The notes under the pieces were generated by a model. It did not search any database and was not told where the DNA came from. It saw only the letters and a list, made by a program, of their open reading frames with translations. From Citrobacter sp. R56 (GTDB lineage: Bacteria > Pseudomonadota > Gammaproteobacteria > Enterobacterales > Enterobacteriaceae), in the NCBI RefSeq assembly GCF_016811995.1, contig NZ_CP069159.1, forward strand, positions 2,108,001-2,172,000: DNA of 64,000 bases, written 5' to 3'. This document shows, in pieces, positions 7,842 to 19,670 of the stretch (position 1 is the first letter of the stretch; each line of letters begins with the position of its first letter). The translations under genes and the position numbers were made by a program.

Positions 7842-10439
7842 ATGGGTAAAGCTCTTGTCATCGTTGAGTCCCCGGCAAAAGCCAAAACGATCAACAAGTA
7901 TCTGGGTAATGACTACGTGGTGAAATCCAGCGTGGGTCATATCCGTGATTTGCCGACCAGTGGCTCAGCAGCTAAAAAGAGCGCCGACTCTACCTCCACC
8001 AAAACGGCCAAAAAGCCCAAAAAGGATGAACGTGGCGCGCTCGTCAATCGTATGGGGGTTGACCCGTGGCATGACTGGGATGCGCACTACGAAGTGCTGC
8101 CCGGCAAAGAGAAGGTTGTCTCTGAACTAAAACAGTTGGCTGAAAAAGCTGACCACATCTATCTCGCAACCGACCTTGACCGCGAAGGGGAAGCCATTGC
8201 CTGGCACCTGCGGGAAGTGATCGGGGGTGATGACACACGCTACAGTCGTGTGGTGTTTAACGAAATTACCAAGAACGCTATTCGTCAGGCATTTGAAAAG
8301 CCCGGCGAACTGAACATTGACCGTGTTAATGCACAACAGGCGCGTCGTTTTATGGACCGCGTTGTGGGTTATATGGTCTCTCCGCTGTTATGGAAAAAGA
8401 TTGCGCGTGGTCTCTCTGCCGGTCGTGTTCAGTCCGTTGCGGTACGCCTGGTCGTTGAGCGCGAGCGCGAGATCAAAGCGTTTGTTCCTGAAGAGTTCTG
8501 GGAAATTGATGCCAGCACGACCACGCCGTCCGGCGATGCGTTACCGCTGGAGGTCACGCACCAGAATGATAAGCCGTTCCGTCCGGTTAACCGCGAGCAA
8601 ACGCTGGCGGCGGTGAGTCTGCTGGAGAAAGCGCGCTATAGCGTGCTGGAACGTGAAGATAAACCGACCAGCAGCAAGCCGGGCGCGCCGTTTATCACCT
8701 CCACGCTACAGCAGGCGGCCAGTACGCGTCTGGGCTTTGGTGTTAAGAAAACCATGATGATGGCGCAACGCTTGTATGAAGCGGGTTACATCACTTACAT
8801 GCGTACTGACTCAACAAACCTGAGTCAGGATGCAGTATCCATGGTGCGTGATTACATCGGCGACAACTTCGGTAAGAAATATCTCCCGGAGAACGCCAAT
8901 CAGTACGCGAGCAAAGAAAACTCGCAGGAAGCGCACGAAGCGATTCGTCCCTCTGATGTTTCCGTCCTGGCGGAAGTCCTGAAGGATATGGAAGCCGATG
9001 CGCAGAAACTGTATCAACTGATCTGGCGTCAGTTTGTCGCCTGTCAGATGACCCCGGCACAGTACGATTCCACCACGCTGACCGTTGGCGCAGGGGATTT
9101 CCGTCTGAAAGCGCGTGGCCGTATCCTGCGTTTTGACGGCTGGACAAAAGTGATGCCCGCGCTGCGTAAGGGTGATGAAGACCGCACGTTGCCAGCTGTG
9201 AATAAAGGCGATGCGCTGACGCTGGTCGAACTGACCCCGGCGCAGCACTTCACCAAACCACCGGCACGCTTTAGTGAAGCGTCACTGGTGAAAGAGCTTG
9301 AAAAACGCGGTATCGGTCGTCCGTCAACCTATGCGTCGATCATCTCTACGATCCAGGATCGCGGTTATGTGCGCGTTGAGAACCGTCGTTTCTACGCAGA
9401 AAAAATGGGCGAAATCGTCACCGACCGTCTGGAAGAAAACTTCCGCGAGCTGATGAACTACGATTTTACCGCACAAATGGAAAACAGCCTTGACCAGGTG
9501 GCGAATCACGAAGCCGAATGGAAAGGTGTGCTCGACAACTTCTTCAGTGATTTTACTCAGCAACTGGATAAAGCCGAGAAAGATCCTGAAGAGGGCGGTA
9601 TGCGTCCGAATCAGATGGTGCTGACCAGTATCGACTGCCCAACCTGTAGTCGTCAGATGGGGATCCGTACCGCCAGCACAGGTGTATTCCTCGGTTGCTC
9701 CGGTTATGCCCTGTCGCCGAAAGAGCGCTGCAAAACCACCATCAACCTGGTGCCGGAAAACGAAGTCCTGAACGTGCTCGAAGGCGATGATGCAGAAACC
9801 AACGCCTTGCGTGCTAAACGTCGCTGCCAGAAATGTGGCACGGCGATGGACAGCTATCTGATCGATCCAAAACGTAAGCTGCACGTGTGTGGTAACAACC
9901 CGACGTGTGACGGTTACGAAATCGAAGAGGGCGAGTTCCGCATCAAGGGGTATGACGGCCCGATCGTTGAGTGTGAGAAATGCGGTTCTGAAATGCACCT
10001 GAAAATGGGGCGTTTTGGTAAATACATGGCCTGCACCAACGACGAGTGCAAAAACACCCGTAAGATTTTGCGTAACGGCGAAGTGGCTCCACCGAAGGAA
10101 GATCCGGTGCCGCTGCCTGAACTGCCGTGTGAAAAATCCGATGCTTACTTCGTCCTGCGTGACGGGGCGGCGGGTATCTTCCTGGCGGCGAATACGTTCC
10201 CGAAATCACGTGAAACACGTGCACCGTTAGTGGAAGAACTATACCGCTTCCGCGATCGTCTGCCGGAAAAACTGCGTTATCTGGCCGACGCGCCACAACA
10301 GGACGCTGACGGTAACAAGACCCTGGTGCGCTTCAGTCGTAAAACGAAACAGCAATATGTTGCTGCGGAAAAAGACGGAAAAGCCACCGGTTGGTCAGCC
10401 TTCTTTGTGGACGGCAAGTGGGTGGAAGGTAAGAAATAA
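7842..10439 (+). CDS. topA: DNA topoisomerase I
   Basis: Type IA topoisomerase that relaxes negative supercoils. 865 residues, same length as E. coli. Order: TOPRIM domain ([16 protein letters not shown] at 1-16, DxDxE as TDLDREGE near 110), the four-domain gate with active-site Tyr319 in [11 protein letters not shown], then C-terminal four-cysteine zinc fingers (CPTC about 600, CQKC about 662, CEKC about 711) and zinc-ribbon-like domains that bind single-stranded DNA and RNA polymerase. I skip two codons of the open frame so that the protein starts MGKALVIV, with AAAGGTGA just upstream. Confidence 0.98.
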   Translation: MGKALVIVESPAKAKTINKYLGNDYVVKSSVGHIRDLPTSGSAAKKSADSTSTKTAKKPKKDERGALVNRMGVDPWHDWDAHYEVLPGKEKVVSELKQLAEKADHIYLATDLDREGEAIAWHLREVIGGDDTRYSRVVFNEITKNAIRQAFEKPGELNIDRVNAQQARRFMDRVVGYMVSPLLWKKIARGLSAGRVQSVAVRLVVEREREIKAFVPEEFWEIDASTTTPSGDALPLEVTHQNDKPFRPVNREQTLAAVSLLEKARYSVLEREDKPTSSKPGAPFITSTLQQAASTRLGFGVKKTMMMAQRLYEAGYITYMRTDSTNLSQDAVSMVRDYIGDNFGKKYLPENANQYASKENSQEAHEAIRPSDVSVLAEVLKDMEADAQKLYQLIWRQFVACQMTPAQYDSTTLTVGAGDFRLKARGRILRFDGWTKVMPALRKGDEDRTLPAVNKGDALTLVELTPAQHFTKPPARFSEASLVKELEKRGIGRPSTYASIISTIQDRGYVRVENRRFYAEKMGEIVTDRLEENFRELMNYDFTAQMENSLDQVANHEAEWKGVLDNFFSDFTQQLDKAEKDPEEGGMRPNQMVLTSIDCPTCSRQMGIRTASTGVFLGCSGYALSPKERCKTTINLVPENEVLNVLEGDDAETNALRAKRRCQKCGTAMDSYLIDPKRKLHVCGNNPTCDGYEIEEGEFRIKGYDGPIVECEKCGSEMHLKMGRFGKYMACTNDECKNTRKILRNGEVAPPKEDPVPLPELPCEKSDAYFVLRDGAAGIFLAANTFPKSRETRAPLVEELYRFRDRLPEKLRYLADAPQQDADGNKTLVRFSRKTKQQYVAAEKDGKATGWSAFFVDGKWVEGKK

Positions 10440-10464
10440 CCGTTAACTGACAGTTATTTGGTGT

Positions 10465-10491
10465 AAAAAGGTCGCGAAAGCGGCCTTTTTT
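10465..10491 (+). terminator. topA intrinsic terminator
   Basis: Stem GGTCGC/GCGGCC around a GAAA loop followed by six T, about 25 bases after the topA stop. The first arm is preceded by five A, so it could also work weakly in reverse. Confidence 0.85.
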
Positions 10492-10579
10492 ATGGGCGAC
10501 TTATTATTTTTTCGCCACGTCTATACACTACAAATATAAATGATATAGTGGTTATAGTTATCGACTTTCTTATTATTAA

Positions 10580-11623
<1,044 letters not shown>

Positions 11624-11948
11624 TCGCGAAGGTGCTGTTTTTGGTATCTCCTGTTAGTGGGGGATACCAAAATAATGTCGGATATATCGACCTGGAAATT
11701 GAATCAACGATCCTGAAAATAGTAACCGCATAATATTCAAGGTAATGAGGTCGTAAAGTAGTTATAAATTCCCCGCCTCGCAAATTTCACCCTTCAAATA
11801 TTTATTTCGTGTCAAAAGATTGATTTATTCACTGGAAACGATGCGTAAATTCGCTGGATTTCTGACTAAAGTTTCTTTAGGATTTGTCTCATCTGATGAT
11901 TAGTTGCATCAATCGTTTGGTGCTAAAACAATAAGTGATGTCGATTGT
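11624..11948. other. cysB-ymiA intergenic region, hairpin only
   Basis: 325 bases without a recognisable gene. Near its left end is a long inverted repeat, TTTTGGTATCTCC and its near complement ending at about 11672, with a seven-base loop; it lacks a strong T run, so it is an mRNA 3'-end structure or weak terminator for cysB rather than a clear intrinsic terminator. The rest is AT-rich and presumably holds the ymiA promoter. Confidence 0.5.
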
Positions 11949-12089
11949 ATGAGGTTAGCAATGCCGTCTGGAAACCAGGAACCACGCCGAGACCCTGAGC
12001 TGAAACGCAAAGCCTGGCTCGTGGTTTTTGTTGGCTCCGCACTGTTCTGGGTTGCGGTTGCGCTGTTGATCTGGCAAGTGTGGGGATAA
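11949..12089 (+). CDS. ymiA: YmiA, small single-span membrane protein
   Basis: 46-residue protein beginning MRLAMPSGNQEPRRDPELKR: a charged N-terminus followed by one hydrophobic span (about 22-43, VVFVGSALFWVAVALLIW). It matches E. coli YmiA, an experimentally recognised small membrane protein of unknown function. The frame is open to an ATG at 11904, but the E. coli start corresponds to 11949. The next ORF, yciX, starts on the base after its stop, so the two are certainly co-transcribed. Confidence 0.85.
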   Translation: MRLAMPSGNQEPRRDPELKRKAWLVVFVGSALFWVAVALLIWQVWG

Positions 12090-12263
12090 ATGATGGTCAC
12101 ACAAGAGCAGCAGTCCGCTTTGTCAAAACAACCTCCGCATTGTGATGACGAGAAAAAAACGGCAACCGGATGCGTGACGCATATTCCAGAGTCATGGAAA
12201 CTGACGCAACAGCAGCAGGCATTTATTGATTCATTTGCGGATGATGAGCAACAGAAAAAATAA
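12090..12263 (+). CDS. yciX: YciX, small protein of unknown function
   Basis: 57-codon ORF starting ATGATG immediately after the ymiA TAA with no spacer. It encodes a hydrophilic protein rich in Gln, Glu, Asp and Lys, with the segment HIPESWKLTQQQQAFIDSFA near residues 31-50 and a QQKK end. E. coli has a corresponding yciX in the same position. There is no signal peptide or membrane span. Expression is probably by coupling to ymiA. Function unknown. Confidence 0.8.
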   Translation: MMVTQEQQSALSKQPPHCDDEKKTATGCVTHIPESWKLTQQQQAFIDSFADDEQQKK

Positions 12264-12518
12264 TCGATAAAATTCTTATTCTCACTTTTTAGTTCAGATT
12301 ATTAATAGCTTGAGCTGTCATTATTCCTACACCACAGCAATATCGCGCTGAGAAAATCTCAGTTAATTTTACCGGGTTCGAATTACCGTATCGCGCCAGA
12401 TGAGAGAAGCCCTGGGGTTCACTACCGTCGGTGTCTGAGGTGGGTAAACGCGGTCGCAGCGCAGGTCGCTTGAAGTACGACGAGCATATTATTCTCTGAA
12501 CAAATGCAGGTGTCGCTT

Positions 12519-12614
12519 ATGCAAACAGGCAGTGTTAAATATTGGTCATGGCTAAGCACGTTCTTCGTCTCACTATTATTCTGGGCCTCATTGTTGGGGT
12601 TCGTGATCCGTTAA
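12519..12614 (+). CDS. ymiC: YmiC, 31-residue hydrophobic small protein
   Basis: ORF of 31 codons reading MQTGSVKYWSWLSTFFVSLL and then a further hydrophobic stretch ending FVIR. The KYWSW motif followed by a single membrane span aligns with E. coli YmiC, which sits in the same place upstream of acnA. Function unknown. Too short for most gene finders; the conserved pattern, an upstream purine-rich stretch and the hairpin right after it support it. Alternative ATG at 12503 is in another frame. Confidence 0.75.
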   Translation: MQTGSVKYWSWLSTFFVSLLFWASLLGFVIR

Positions 12615-12627
12615 TTTCCTTCTTCTC

Positions 12628-12658
12628 AATGCCCGATAGCGCCATGCCGTCGGGCATT
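12628..12658 (+). terminator. Hairpin after ymiC
   Basis: Perfect 9-bp inverted repeat AATGCCCGA / TCGGGCATT about 14 bases after the ymiC stop, followed by GTCTTG. It probably separates ymiC from acnA transcription, though the T tract is poor. Confidence 0.6.
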
Positions 12659-12803
12659 GTCTTGTGTTGATTCCCTCCTGCACGTTTCCTCCTCTTTTAT
12701 CAATTCGGGTTGTTATCAAAACGTTACATTTTGTTTGTGTTATCTTTAATACTAACCCTGAGGAGAATCAGGGTATCGCAAACCCTGTTATTAAGGAGGA
12801 GCT

Positions 12804-15479
12804 ATGTCGTCAACCCTACGAGAGGCCAGTAAGGAGACGTTGCAGGTCAAAGACAAAACGTTGCATTACTACAGCCTGCCGCTGGCCGCCAAATCTTTGG
12901 GTGATATCACCCGCTTACCCAAATCATTAAAAGTTCTGCTCGAAAACCTCCTGCGCTGGCAGGATGGAGACTCGGTCACGGAAGAGGATATCCGGGCGCT
13001 GGCGGGCTGGTTGAAAAACGCCCATGCTGACCGTGAAATTGCCTATCGCCCGGCCCGTGTTCTGATGCAGGATTTTACCGGTGTGCCGGCGGTGGTCGAT
13101 CTCGCCGCGATGCGCGAGGCGGTCAAGCGCCTGGGAGGCGATACGGCCAAAGTAAACCCGCTGTCTCCCGTTGATCTGGTGATTGACCATTCGGTCACGG
13201 TCGATCATTTTGGCGATGAGGGCGCGTTTGAGGAAAACGTCCGACTGGAGATGGAGCGTAACCACGAACGCTATGTCTTCTTACGTTGGGGGCAGCAGGC
13301 ATTTAGCCGCTTCAGTGTAGTCCCTCCGGGAACCGGAATTTGCCACCAGGTGAACCTGGAATATCTGGGTAAAGCGGTCTGGAGTGAGCTACAGGATGGC
13401 GAGTGGGTGGCGTATCCGGATACGCTGGTGGGAACGGATTCACATACCACCATGATTAATGGACTGGGGGTATTAGGTTGGGGTGTCGGAGGGATCGAAG
13501 CGGAAGCGGCGATGCTGGGCCAACCCGTCTCGATGCTGATCCCTGATGTGGTGGGATTCAAACTGACCGGTAAATTGCAGGAAGGCATTACCGCCACTGA
13601 CCTGGTGCTGACGGTCACGCAAATGTTGCGTAAGCATGGTGTGGTGGGCAAATTCGTCGAATTCTACGGCGATGGGCTGGATTCGCTGCCGCTGGCCGAT
13701 CGGGCAACTATCGCCAATATGTCGCCTGAATATGGGGCAACGTGTGGCTTCTTCCCGATTGATGCCGTCACCCTGGATTACATGAAATTAAGCGGACGTA
13801 GCGACGAACAGGTTGCGCTGGTGGAAGCCTATGCGAAAGCGCAAGGCATGTGGCGTAACACGGGCGATGAGCCGGTGTTCACCAGTTCGCTGGAATTAGA
13901 CATGGGCGAGGTTGAAGCGAGCCTGGCGGGACCGAAACGTCCGCAGGACCGGGTCGCGTTGGGCGATGTACCGAAAGCCTTTGCCGCCAGTAGCGCACTG
14001 GAACTGAACACGGCGCAGAAAGACCGGCAGCCTGTTGATTATGTTCTGAACGGTCATCAATACCAGTTGCCGGATGGCGCGGTCGTGATTGCGGCCATCA
14101 CCTCCTGTACCAATACCTCAAACCCCAGCGTATTGATGGCCGCAGGGTTACTGGCGAAAAAAGCGGTGACGCTGGGACTGAAACGCCAACCCTGGGTTAA
14201 AGCCTCGCTGGCGCCCGGTTCAAAAGTGGTCTCCGACTATCTGGCAAAGGCGAAGCTTACGCCGTATCTCGACGAGCTTGGATTCAACCTCGTGGGCTAT
14301 GGCTGCACCACCTGTATCGGTAACTCCGGCCCGTTGCCCGATCCTATCGAAACCGCCATTAAAAAAGGGGATTTGACCGTGGGGGCGGTGCTTTCAGGCA
14401 ACCGCAACTTTGAAGGCCGAATCCATCCGCTGGTGAAAACCAACTGGCTGGCGTCGCCGCCGCTGGTGGTGGCCTATGCGCTGGCCGGGAATATGAACCT
14501 TAATCTGGCGAAGGACCCGCTGGGTCATGACAAAAAAGGCGATCCGGTCTATCTGAAAGATATCTGGCCGTCGGCACAAGAAATTGCCCGCGCCGTTGCG
14601 CAGGTTTCAACGGAGATGTTCCGCAAAGAGTACGCGGAAGTCTTTGAAGGCACACCGGAATGGAAAGCGATTGAGGTTGAGCGCTCAGACACCTATGGCT
14701 GGCAGGAGGATTCGACGTATATTCGCCTGTCGCCCTTCTTTGACGAGATGCAGGCTCAACCTGATCCGGTTGAAGATATTCATGGGGCGCGTATTCTCGC
14801 CATGCTGAGCGATTCGGTCACCACCGACCACATTTCGCCCGCCGGGAGCATCAAACCGGATAGCCCGGCAGGGCGCTATCTGCAAGGGCGTGGCGTAGAG
14901 CGTAAAGACTTTAACTCCTACGGTTCGCGACGCGGCAACCATGAAGTGATGATGCGAGGCACATTTGCCAATATTCGTATTCGTAACGAAATGGTACCCG
15001 GTGTTGAAGGCGGAATGACGCGTCATTTGCCGGGCTCCGATGTCGTGGCGATCTACGATGCGGCAATGCAGTATCAACAGGAGAAAACCCCGCTGGCGAT
15101 TATCGCCGGGAAGGAGTACGGCTCAGGATCTAGTCGTGACTGGGCGGCAAAAGGGCCACGGTTACTGGGGATCCGCGTGGTGATTGCGGAGTCCTTCGAG
15201 CGTATCCATCGTTCGAACCTGATTGGGATGGGGATTTTGCCTCTGGAGTTCCCGCAAGGCGTGAGCCGTAAAACGCTTGGGCTAACCGGTGAGGAAATCA
15301 TCGATATTGCGGATCTGCAAAAGCTGAAACCAGGCGCGACGATTCCGGTCACCCTGACCCGGACGGATGGCAGCACAGAGGTGGTTGCTTGTCGATGCCG
15401 CATTGATACGGCAACCGAGTTAACGTATTACCAGAATGACGGCATTCTGCACTACGTGATTCGTAATATGCTGCACTAA
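12804..15479 (+). CDS. acnA: Aconitate hydratase A
   Basis: Iron-sulfur aconitase interconverting citrate and isocitrate in the TCA cycle; AcnA is the stress- and stationary-phase-stable isozyme in E. coli (SoxRS-, Fur- and RpoS-linked), and the apo-enzyme binds mRNA. 891 residues, the full length. The 4Fe-4S cysteines are visible: Cys435 in TSCTNTSN and the [13 protein letters not shown] pair near 501-504. The C-terminal swivelling domain carries [13 protein letters not shown] and [16 protein letters not shown]. The ATG is preceded by AAGGAGGAGC, a very strong ribosome site. Confidence 0.98.
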   Translation: MSSTLREASKETLQVKDKTLHYYSLPLAAKSLGDITRLPKSLKVLLENLLRWQDGDSVTEEDIRALAGWLKNAHADREIAYRPARVLMQDFTGVPAVVDLAAMREAVKRLGGDTAKVNPLSPVDLVIDHSVTVDHFGDEGAFEENVRLEMERNHERYVFLRWGQQAFSRFSVVPPGTGICHQVNLEYLGKAVWSELQDGEWVAYPDTLVGTDSHTTMINGLGVLGWGVGGIEAEAAMLGQPVSMLIPDVVGFKLTGKLQEGITATDLVLTVTQMLRKHGVVGKFVEFYGDGLDSLPLADRATIANMSPEYGATCGFFPIDAVTLDYMKLSGRSDEQVALVEAYAKAQGMWRNTGDEPVFTSSLELDMGEVEASLAGPKRPQDRVALGDVPKAFAASSALELNTAQKDRQPVDYVLNGHQYQLPDGAVVIAAITSCTNTSNPSVLMAAGLLAKKAVTLGLKRQPWVKASLAPGSKVVSDYLAKAKLTPYLDELGFNLVGYGCTTCIGNSGPLPDPIETAIKKGDLTVGAVLSGNRNFEGRIHPLVKTNWLASPPLVVAYALAGNMNLNLAKDPLGHDKKGDPVYLKDIWPSAQEIARAVAQVSTEMFRKEYAEVFEGTPEWKAIEVERSDTYGWQEDSTYIRLSPFFDEMQAQPDPVEDIHGARILAMLSDSVTTDHISPAGSIKPDSPAGRYLQGRGVERKDFNSYGSRRGNHEVMMRGTFANIRIRNEMVPGVEGGMTRHLPGSDVVAIYDAAMQYQQEKTPLAIIAGKEYGSGSSRDWAAKGPRLLGIRVVIAESFERIHRSNLIGMGILPLEFPQGVSRKTLGLTGEEIIDIADLQKLKPGATIPVTLTRTDGSTEVVACRCRIDTATELTYYQNDGILHYVIRNMLH

Positions 15480-15485
15480 ACGATC

Positions 15486-15512
15486 AAAAAAGCCTGCGTG
15501 AGCAGGCTTTTT
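15486..15512 (+). terminator. acnA intrinsic terminator
   Basis: AAAAAAGCCTGC / GCAGGCTTTTTT inverted repeat with a GTGA loop, seven bases after the acnA stop. The A run upstream means it can also terminate ribA on the opposite strand. Confidence 0.9.
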
Positions 15513-15559
15513 CCCCGGTAAGAGGGCGTCTTACTTACCGGACCGCGCAAGACGGGCAT

Positions 15560-16150
15560 TTACTCATCCAGCAAATGGCCCATTTTGGCGGCTTTGGTAT
15601 CCAGATAGTGCGCATTTTTCGGGTTACGCCCGACAATCAACGGCACACGCTCAACGATATTGATGCCGGCTTCTGTCAGGATTTCGACTTTCTTCGGATT
15701 GTTGGTGAGCAGGCGAACTTCATCCACCCCCAGCAGCTTGAACATATCCGCACAGAGGGTAAAGTCACGCTCATCTGCAGCAAAACCTAACTGGTGGTTG
15801 GCTTCAACCGTGTCATAGCCTTGATCCTGCAACGCATACGCGCGAATCTTATTGAGCAGGCCGATATTACGTCCTTCCTGGCGGTGATACATCAGGATAC
15901 CGCGACCTTCTTCCGCAATGTGCGAAAGTGCGGCTTCGAGCTGAAATCCGCAATCACAGCGCAGGCTAAACAGCGCGTCGCCCGTTAAACATTCAGAATG
16001 GACACGTGCCAGGACCGGTGTTTTCCCTGAAGTATCGCCATAGATCAGCGCGACGTGATCGTGTCCGGTTGCCAGTTCTTCAAATCCCACCATCAGGAAA
16101 TCGCCCCATGGGGTTGGCAGTTTGGCTTCTGCCACACGTTTAAGCTGCAT
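15560..16150 (-). CDS. ribA: GTP cyclohydrolase II
   Basis: First enzyme of riboflavin synthesis: GTP to 2,5-diamino-6-ribosylamino-pyrimidinone 5'-phosphate, formate and pyrophosphate. 196 residues, the usual length. Zinc ligands are the cysteines of [17 protein letters not shown] (about 53-69); the RQEGRNIGL motif binds GTP phosphates and the TNNPKK segment lies near residue 148. Monocistronic; converges on acnA across a shared hairpin. Confidence 0.97.
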   Translation of the reverse strand: MQLKRVAEAKLPTPWGDFLMVGFEELATGHDHVALIYGDTSGKTPVLARVHSECLTGDALFSLRCDCGFQLEAALSHIAEEGRGILMYHRQEGRNIGLLNKIRAYALQDQGYDTVEANHQLGFAADERDFTLCADMFKLLGVDEVRLLTNNPKKVEILTEAGINIVERVPLIVGRNPKNAHYLDTKAAKMGHLLDE

Positions 16151-16345
16151 GTATTTCTCCAGATTATGCTGGCACCTGACGTGCCGTCGCCTGTTGGCTT
16201 CTGTATCGGTCTATTTTGCCATAAGCTGACGGACTTCACCTAATCACTGTCGTGCGTTCGAATTTGGAATGGCACAAATATGTCAATTTTCCCGACCTAC
16301 GTCATTTTCGGTTATCATTGCGTGAATTATCAAAGGGGAGAGTTC

Positions 16346-17110
16346 ATGCTTTCAATCGCCAAACGTACCGCTGTCGGTGCCGCGTTGTTACTTGCCATGC
16401 CTGTTGCCGTGTGGATCTCGGGCTGGACCTGGCAGCCGGGACACAATGTCTGGTGGTTAAAAGCCCTATACTGGGTAACTGAAACGGTCACTCAGCCCTG
16501 GGGAATTATCACCCATGTGATTCTGTGCGTCTGGTTTCTTTGGTGTTTACGCTTTCGCCTCAACGCGGCCATTATGCTATTTGCGATCCTCGCTGCGGCG
16601 ATTATGCTGGGTCAGGGGATAAAATCCTGGGTCAAAGAACACGTACAGGAACCCCGTCCGTTTGTCATTTGGCTGGAAAAAACGCACCATATTCCTGTTG
16701 ATGAGTTCTACACTTTAAAGCGTAAAGAACGTGGTAACTTAGTGAAAGAACAACTGTCCGGACAGCATGATATTCCGAGCTTTTTACGCAAACACTGGCA
16801 AAAAGAGACGGGTTTCGCATTTCCTTCCGGACACACGATGTTTGCGGCCAGTTGGGCATTGCTGGCCGTGGGGCTGTTATGGCCCCGCAGACGAACTCTG
16901 ACAATTGCGCTGTTATTGGTTTGGGCGACTGGCGTGATGGGGAGCCGGATGGTATTGGGGATGCACTGGCCTCGCGATTTAGTGGTGGCGACCGTGATAT
17001 CCTGGCTTCTGGTAACGCTTGCGACCTGGCTGGCGCAACGGCTGTGCGGGCCTTTAACGCCGCCAGTGGAAGAGGTTCGTGAGATAGCTGAACGTGAACA
17101 AGAAGACTGA
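16346..17110 (+). CDS. pgpB: Phosphatidylglycerophosphatase B / undecaprenyl-diphosphatase
   Basis: Integral inner-membrane PAP2 phosphatase of 254 residues. It dephosphorylates phosphatidylglycerophosphate and also undecaprenyl pyrophosphate at the periplasmic face. The three PAP2 signatures are visible: KEHVQEPRP (about 93-101), FPSGHTMFAASW (about 160-171) and SRMVLGMHWPRD (about 200-211). About six hydrophobic spans surround a periplasmic loop between the first two motifs. I start at ATG 16346 (MLSIAKRT), with AAGGGGAG upstream; the open frame extends 22 codons upstream without a ribosome site. Confidence 0.96.
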   Translation: MLSIAKRTAVGAALLLAMPVAVWISGWTWQPGHNVWWLKALYWVTETVTQPWGIITHVILCVWFLWCLRFRLNAAIMLFAILAAAIMLGQGIKSWVKEHVQEPRPFVIWLEKTHHIPVDEFYTLKRKERGNLVKEQLSGQHDIPSFLRKHWQKETGFAFPSGHTMFAASWALLAVGLLWPRRRTLTIALLLVWATGVMGSRMVLGMHWPRDLVVATVISWLLVTLATWLAQRLCGPLTPPVEEVREIAEREQED

Positions 17111-17260
17111 TCGTGGTTGATTTTCCGTAATTTGCCCTTAAATCATTTGTTGGCAGGGCGCTTTTCCATTTCGCACTCGTCGTGAAAATGGTAATTTAAC
17201 AGGATGAATGCGGTAAGTTGAACACGATTTATTCGCTCAAACCACATAACGGGAAGTAAT

Positions 17261-17569
17261 GTGAAATATTTACTCATTTTCTTACTGGTGTTGGCGATTT
17301 TTGTTATTTCGGTAACATTGGGTGCGCAAAACGATCAACAGGTGACGTTTAATTATCTGTTGGCTCAGGGCGAGTATCGTATCTCTACCTTGCTTGCCGT
17401 CTTATTTGCCGCAGGTTTTGCCATTGGTTGGCTGATTTGCGGCCTGTTCTGGCTGCGTGTTCGCGTTTCGCTGACGCGTGCAGAACGTAAAATTAAACGA
17501 CTGGAAAACCAGCTTGCACCTGCGACCGACGTTGCGGTAACTCCCGATTCGTCGGTTGCGAAGGAATAA
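17261..17569 (+). CDS. lapA: Lipopolysaccharide assembly protein A
   Basis: 102-residue inner-membrane protein (formerly YciS) with two hydrophobic spans (about 3-20 and 42-65) and a cytoplasmic basic, coiled tail (LTRAERKIKRLENQL). It works with LapB in coordinating LPS assembly with LpxC turnover by FtsH. Begins with GTG, preceded by GGGAAG. The lapB ATG follows six bases after the stop, so the two are translated from one message. Confidence 0.95.
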   Translation: MKYLLIFLLVLAIFVISVTLGAQNDQQVTFNYLLAQGEYRISTLLAVLFAAGFAIGWLICGLFWLRVRVSLTRAERKIKRLENQLAPATDVAVTPDSSVAKE

Positions 17570-17575
17570 TCATTT

Positions 17576-18745
17576 ATGTTGGAGTTGTTGTTTCTGCTTT
17601 TACCTGTAGCGGCAGCGTATGGCTGGTATATGGGTCGCAGAAGTGCGCAACAAACAAAGCAGGATGAAGCTAACCGCTTGTCTCGCGATTATGTCGCTGG
17701 GGTTAACTTCCTCCTGAGTAACCAACAGGACAAAGCGGTGGACCTGTTCCTCGATATGCTAAAAGAGGATACCGGCACCGTTGAGGCTCATCTCACCCTC
17801 GGAAACCTGTTTCGCTCACGTGGCGAAGTCGACAGGGCTATTCGTATTCACCAAACCTTGATGGAAAGCGCATCGCTAAGCTATGAACAGCGTCTGCTGG
17901 CGATTCAACAGCTTGGCCGTGATTACATGGCTGCGGGGCTGTACGATCGCGCAGAAGACATGTTCACCCAACTGATTGATGAGACCGACTTTCGTATCAG
18001 CGCGCTACAGCAGCTGCTGCAAATCTATCAGGCGACCAGCGACTGGCAAAAAGCGATCGATGTCGCGGAACGGTTGGTGAAACTCGGCAAGGATAAACAG
18101 CGTATTGAGATTGCCCATTTCTACTGCGAGTTAGCACTGCAACAGATGGGCAGTGACGATATGGATCGTGCTATGGCGCTGTTAAAGAAAGGTGCCGCGG
18201 CAGACAAAAATAGCGCCAGAGTCTCGATTATGATGGGGCGGGTCTACATGGCAAATGGCGACTATGCCAAAGCAGTTGAGTGCCTGCAGCGCGTCATCTC
18301 TCAGGATAAAGAGTTGGTAAGCGAAACGCTGGAAATGCTGCAAACCTGCTACCAACAGCTCGGGAAGAATGATGAATGGGCTGAGTTTTTACGTCGGGCA
18401 GTAGAAGAGAACACCGGCGCCGCTGCAGAATTAATGCTGGCTGATATTCTGGAAGGGCGCGAAGGCAATGATGTCGCTCAGGTCTATATCACCCGTCAGC
18501 TGCAGCGTCATCCTACGATGCGCGTATTCCACAAACTGATGGATTACCACCTAAATGAAGCAGAAGAAGGGCGCGCCAAAGAGAGTCTGATGGTGTTGCG
18601 CGATATGGTCGGCGAACAGGTGCGCAGTAAACCCCGTTATCGCTGCCAGAAGTGCGGCTTCACGGCGTATACGCTGTACTGGCACTGTCCTTCCTGCCGT
18701 GCGTGGTCGACCATCAAGCCTATTCGCGGTCTTGACGGCCAGTAG
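17576..18745 (+). CDS. lapB: Lipopolysaccharide assembly protein B
   Basis: 389-residue inner-membrane-anchored protein (formerly YciM) that guides FtsH to degrade LpxC and thereby limits LPS synthesis; essential in E. coli under standard conditions. An N-terminal membrane helix (about 1-18) is followed by tandem TPR repeats over roughly 35-345 and a C-terminal rubredoxin-type metal domain whose CQKCG (about 357-361) and CPSC (about 371-374) pairs are both intact. Directly downstream of lapA. Confidence 0.97.
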   Translation: MLELLFLLLPVAAAYGWYMGRRSAQQTKQDEANRLSRDYVAGVNFLLSNQQDKAVDLFLDMLKEDTGTVEAHLTLGNLFRSRGEVDRAIRIHQTLMESASLSYEQRLLAIQQLGRDYMAAGLYDRAEDMFTQLIDETDFRISALQQLLQIYQATSDWQKAIDVAERLVKLGKDKQRIEIAHFYCELALQQMGSDDMDRAMALLKKGAAADKNSARVSIMMGRVYMANGDYAKAVECLQRVISQDKELVSETLEMLQTCYQQLGKNDEWAEFLRRAVEENTGAAAELMLADILEGREGNDVAQVYITRQLQRHPTMRVFHKLMDYHLNEAEEGRAKESLMVLRDMVGEQVRSKPRYRCQKCGFTAYTLYWHCPSCRAWSTIKPIRGLDGQ

Positions 18746-18932
18746 TTTTAAAAAAAATCGTAATTTAGTTACAACATCCTTATTGTTTTTCATCCCGCAA
18801 CCTCCGGCAATCGTGCAACGGGGTCTGGCAGGAACGCAAACGCGCCTGTTAATTTGAGCCTCTCGCGGGTAGAATGCACGCCGTTTACCTATTTCGCGCC
18901 ACACCCGGCGCCCATCATAAGAAGGTCTGGTC

Positions 18933-19670
18933 ATGACGTTTACTGCTTCATCTTCTTCTCGCGCTGCTACTGATTCTCCTGTCGTTGTTGCCCTGGATTA
19001 TAATAATCGTGATAAAGCGCTGGCTTTCGTCGACAAAATCGATCCTTGTGATTGCCGCCTGAAAGTGGGCAAGGAGATGTTCACGCTCTTCGGGCCGCAA
19101 CTCGTTCGTGATTTGCAACAGCGTGGGTTTGATATCTTTCTCGACCTGAAATTTCACGATATTCCCAATACCACCGCCCATGCGGTTGCCGCCGCAGCAG
19201 AACTTGGCGTCTGGATGGTCAATGTGCACGCTTCGGGTGGGGCGCGGATGATGACCGCCGCACGTGAGGCATTAACACCTTTTGGTAAAGACGCGCCATT
19301 GCTGATTGCGGTAACGGTACTGACCAGTATGGAAGCGAGCGACTTGCTTGATCTTGGCGTGACGTTGTCACCTGCGGAACATGCAGAGCGGCTGGCGCGT
19401 TTAACGCAAAACTGTGGTCTGGACGGTGTGGTCTGTTCAGCGCAGGAAGCCGTACGTTTCAAACAGGCGTTTGGTGAAGCGTTTAAACTGGTGACGCCGG
19501 GTATCCGTCCTCAGGGGAGTGACGCTGGCGATCAGCGCCGTATTATGACCCCGGAACAGGCGATGTCTGCGGGCGTGGATTATATGGTGATTGGCCGTCC
19601 GGTGACGCAGTCAGAAGATCCTGCACAAACCCTGAAAGCCATCAACGCGTCTCTGAAACGAGGAGCATAA
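18933..19670 (+). CDS. pyrF: Orotidine 5'-phosphate decarboxylase
   Basis: Final step of UMP synthesis, orotidine monophosphate to UMP. 245-residue TIM barrel; catalytic Lys-Asp network visible in [11 protein letters not shown] (about 70-80), substrate Lys in LKVGKEMF, and the phosphate-gripping VTPGIRP and [11 protein letters not shown] near the C-terminus. The ATG is preceded by AGAAGGTC. The stop overlaps the yciH start (TAATG). Confidence 0.98.
   Translation: MTFTASSSSRAATDSPVVVALDYNNRDKALAFVDKIDPCDCRLKVGKEMFTLFGPQLVRDLQQRGFDIFLDLKFHDIPNTTAHAVAAAAELGVWMVNVHASGGARMMTAAREALTPFGKDAPLLIAVTVLTSMEASDLLDLGVTLSPAEHAERLARLTQNCGLDGVVCSAQEAVRFKQAFGEAFKLVTPGIRPQGSDAGDQRRIMTPEQAMSAGVDYMVIGRPVTQSEDPAQTLKAINASLKRGA

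Noticed and set aside
9324-9998. 224-codon open frame antisense to topA
   Set aside because: Covered by the conserved topA catalytic and zinc-finger regions; its sequence looks like reverse-strand translation.
18830-18850. PurR-like half site (ACGCAAACG) upstream of pyrF
   Set aside because: Only the left half matches; the right half has little resemblance, and a half site is not enough.
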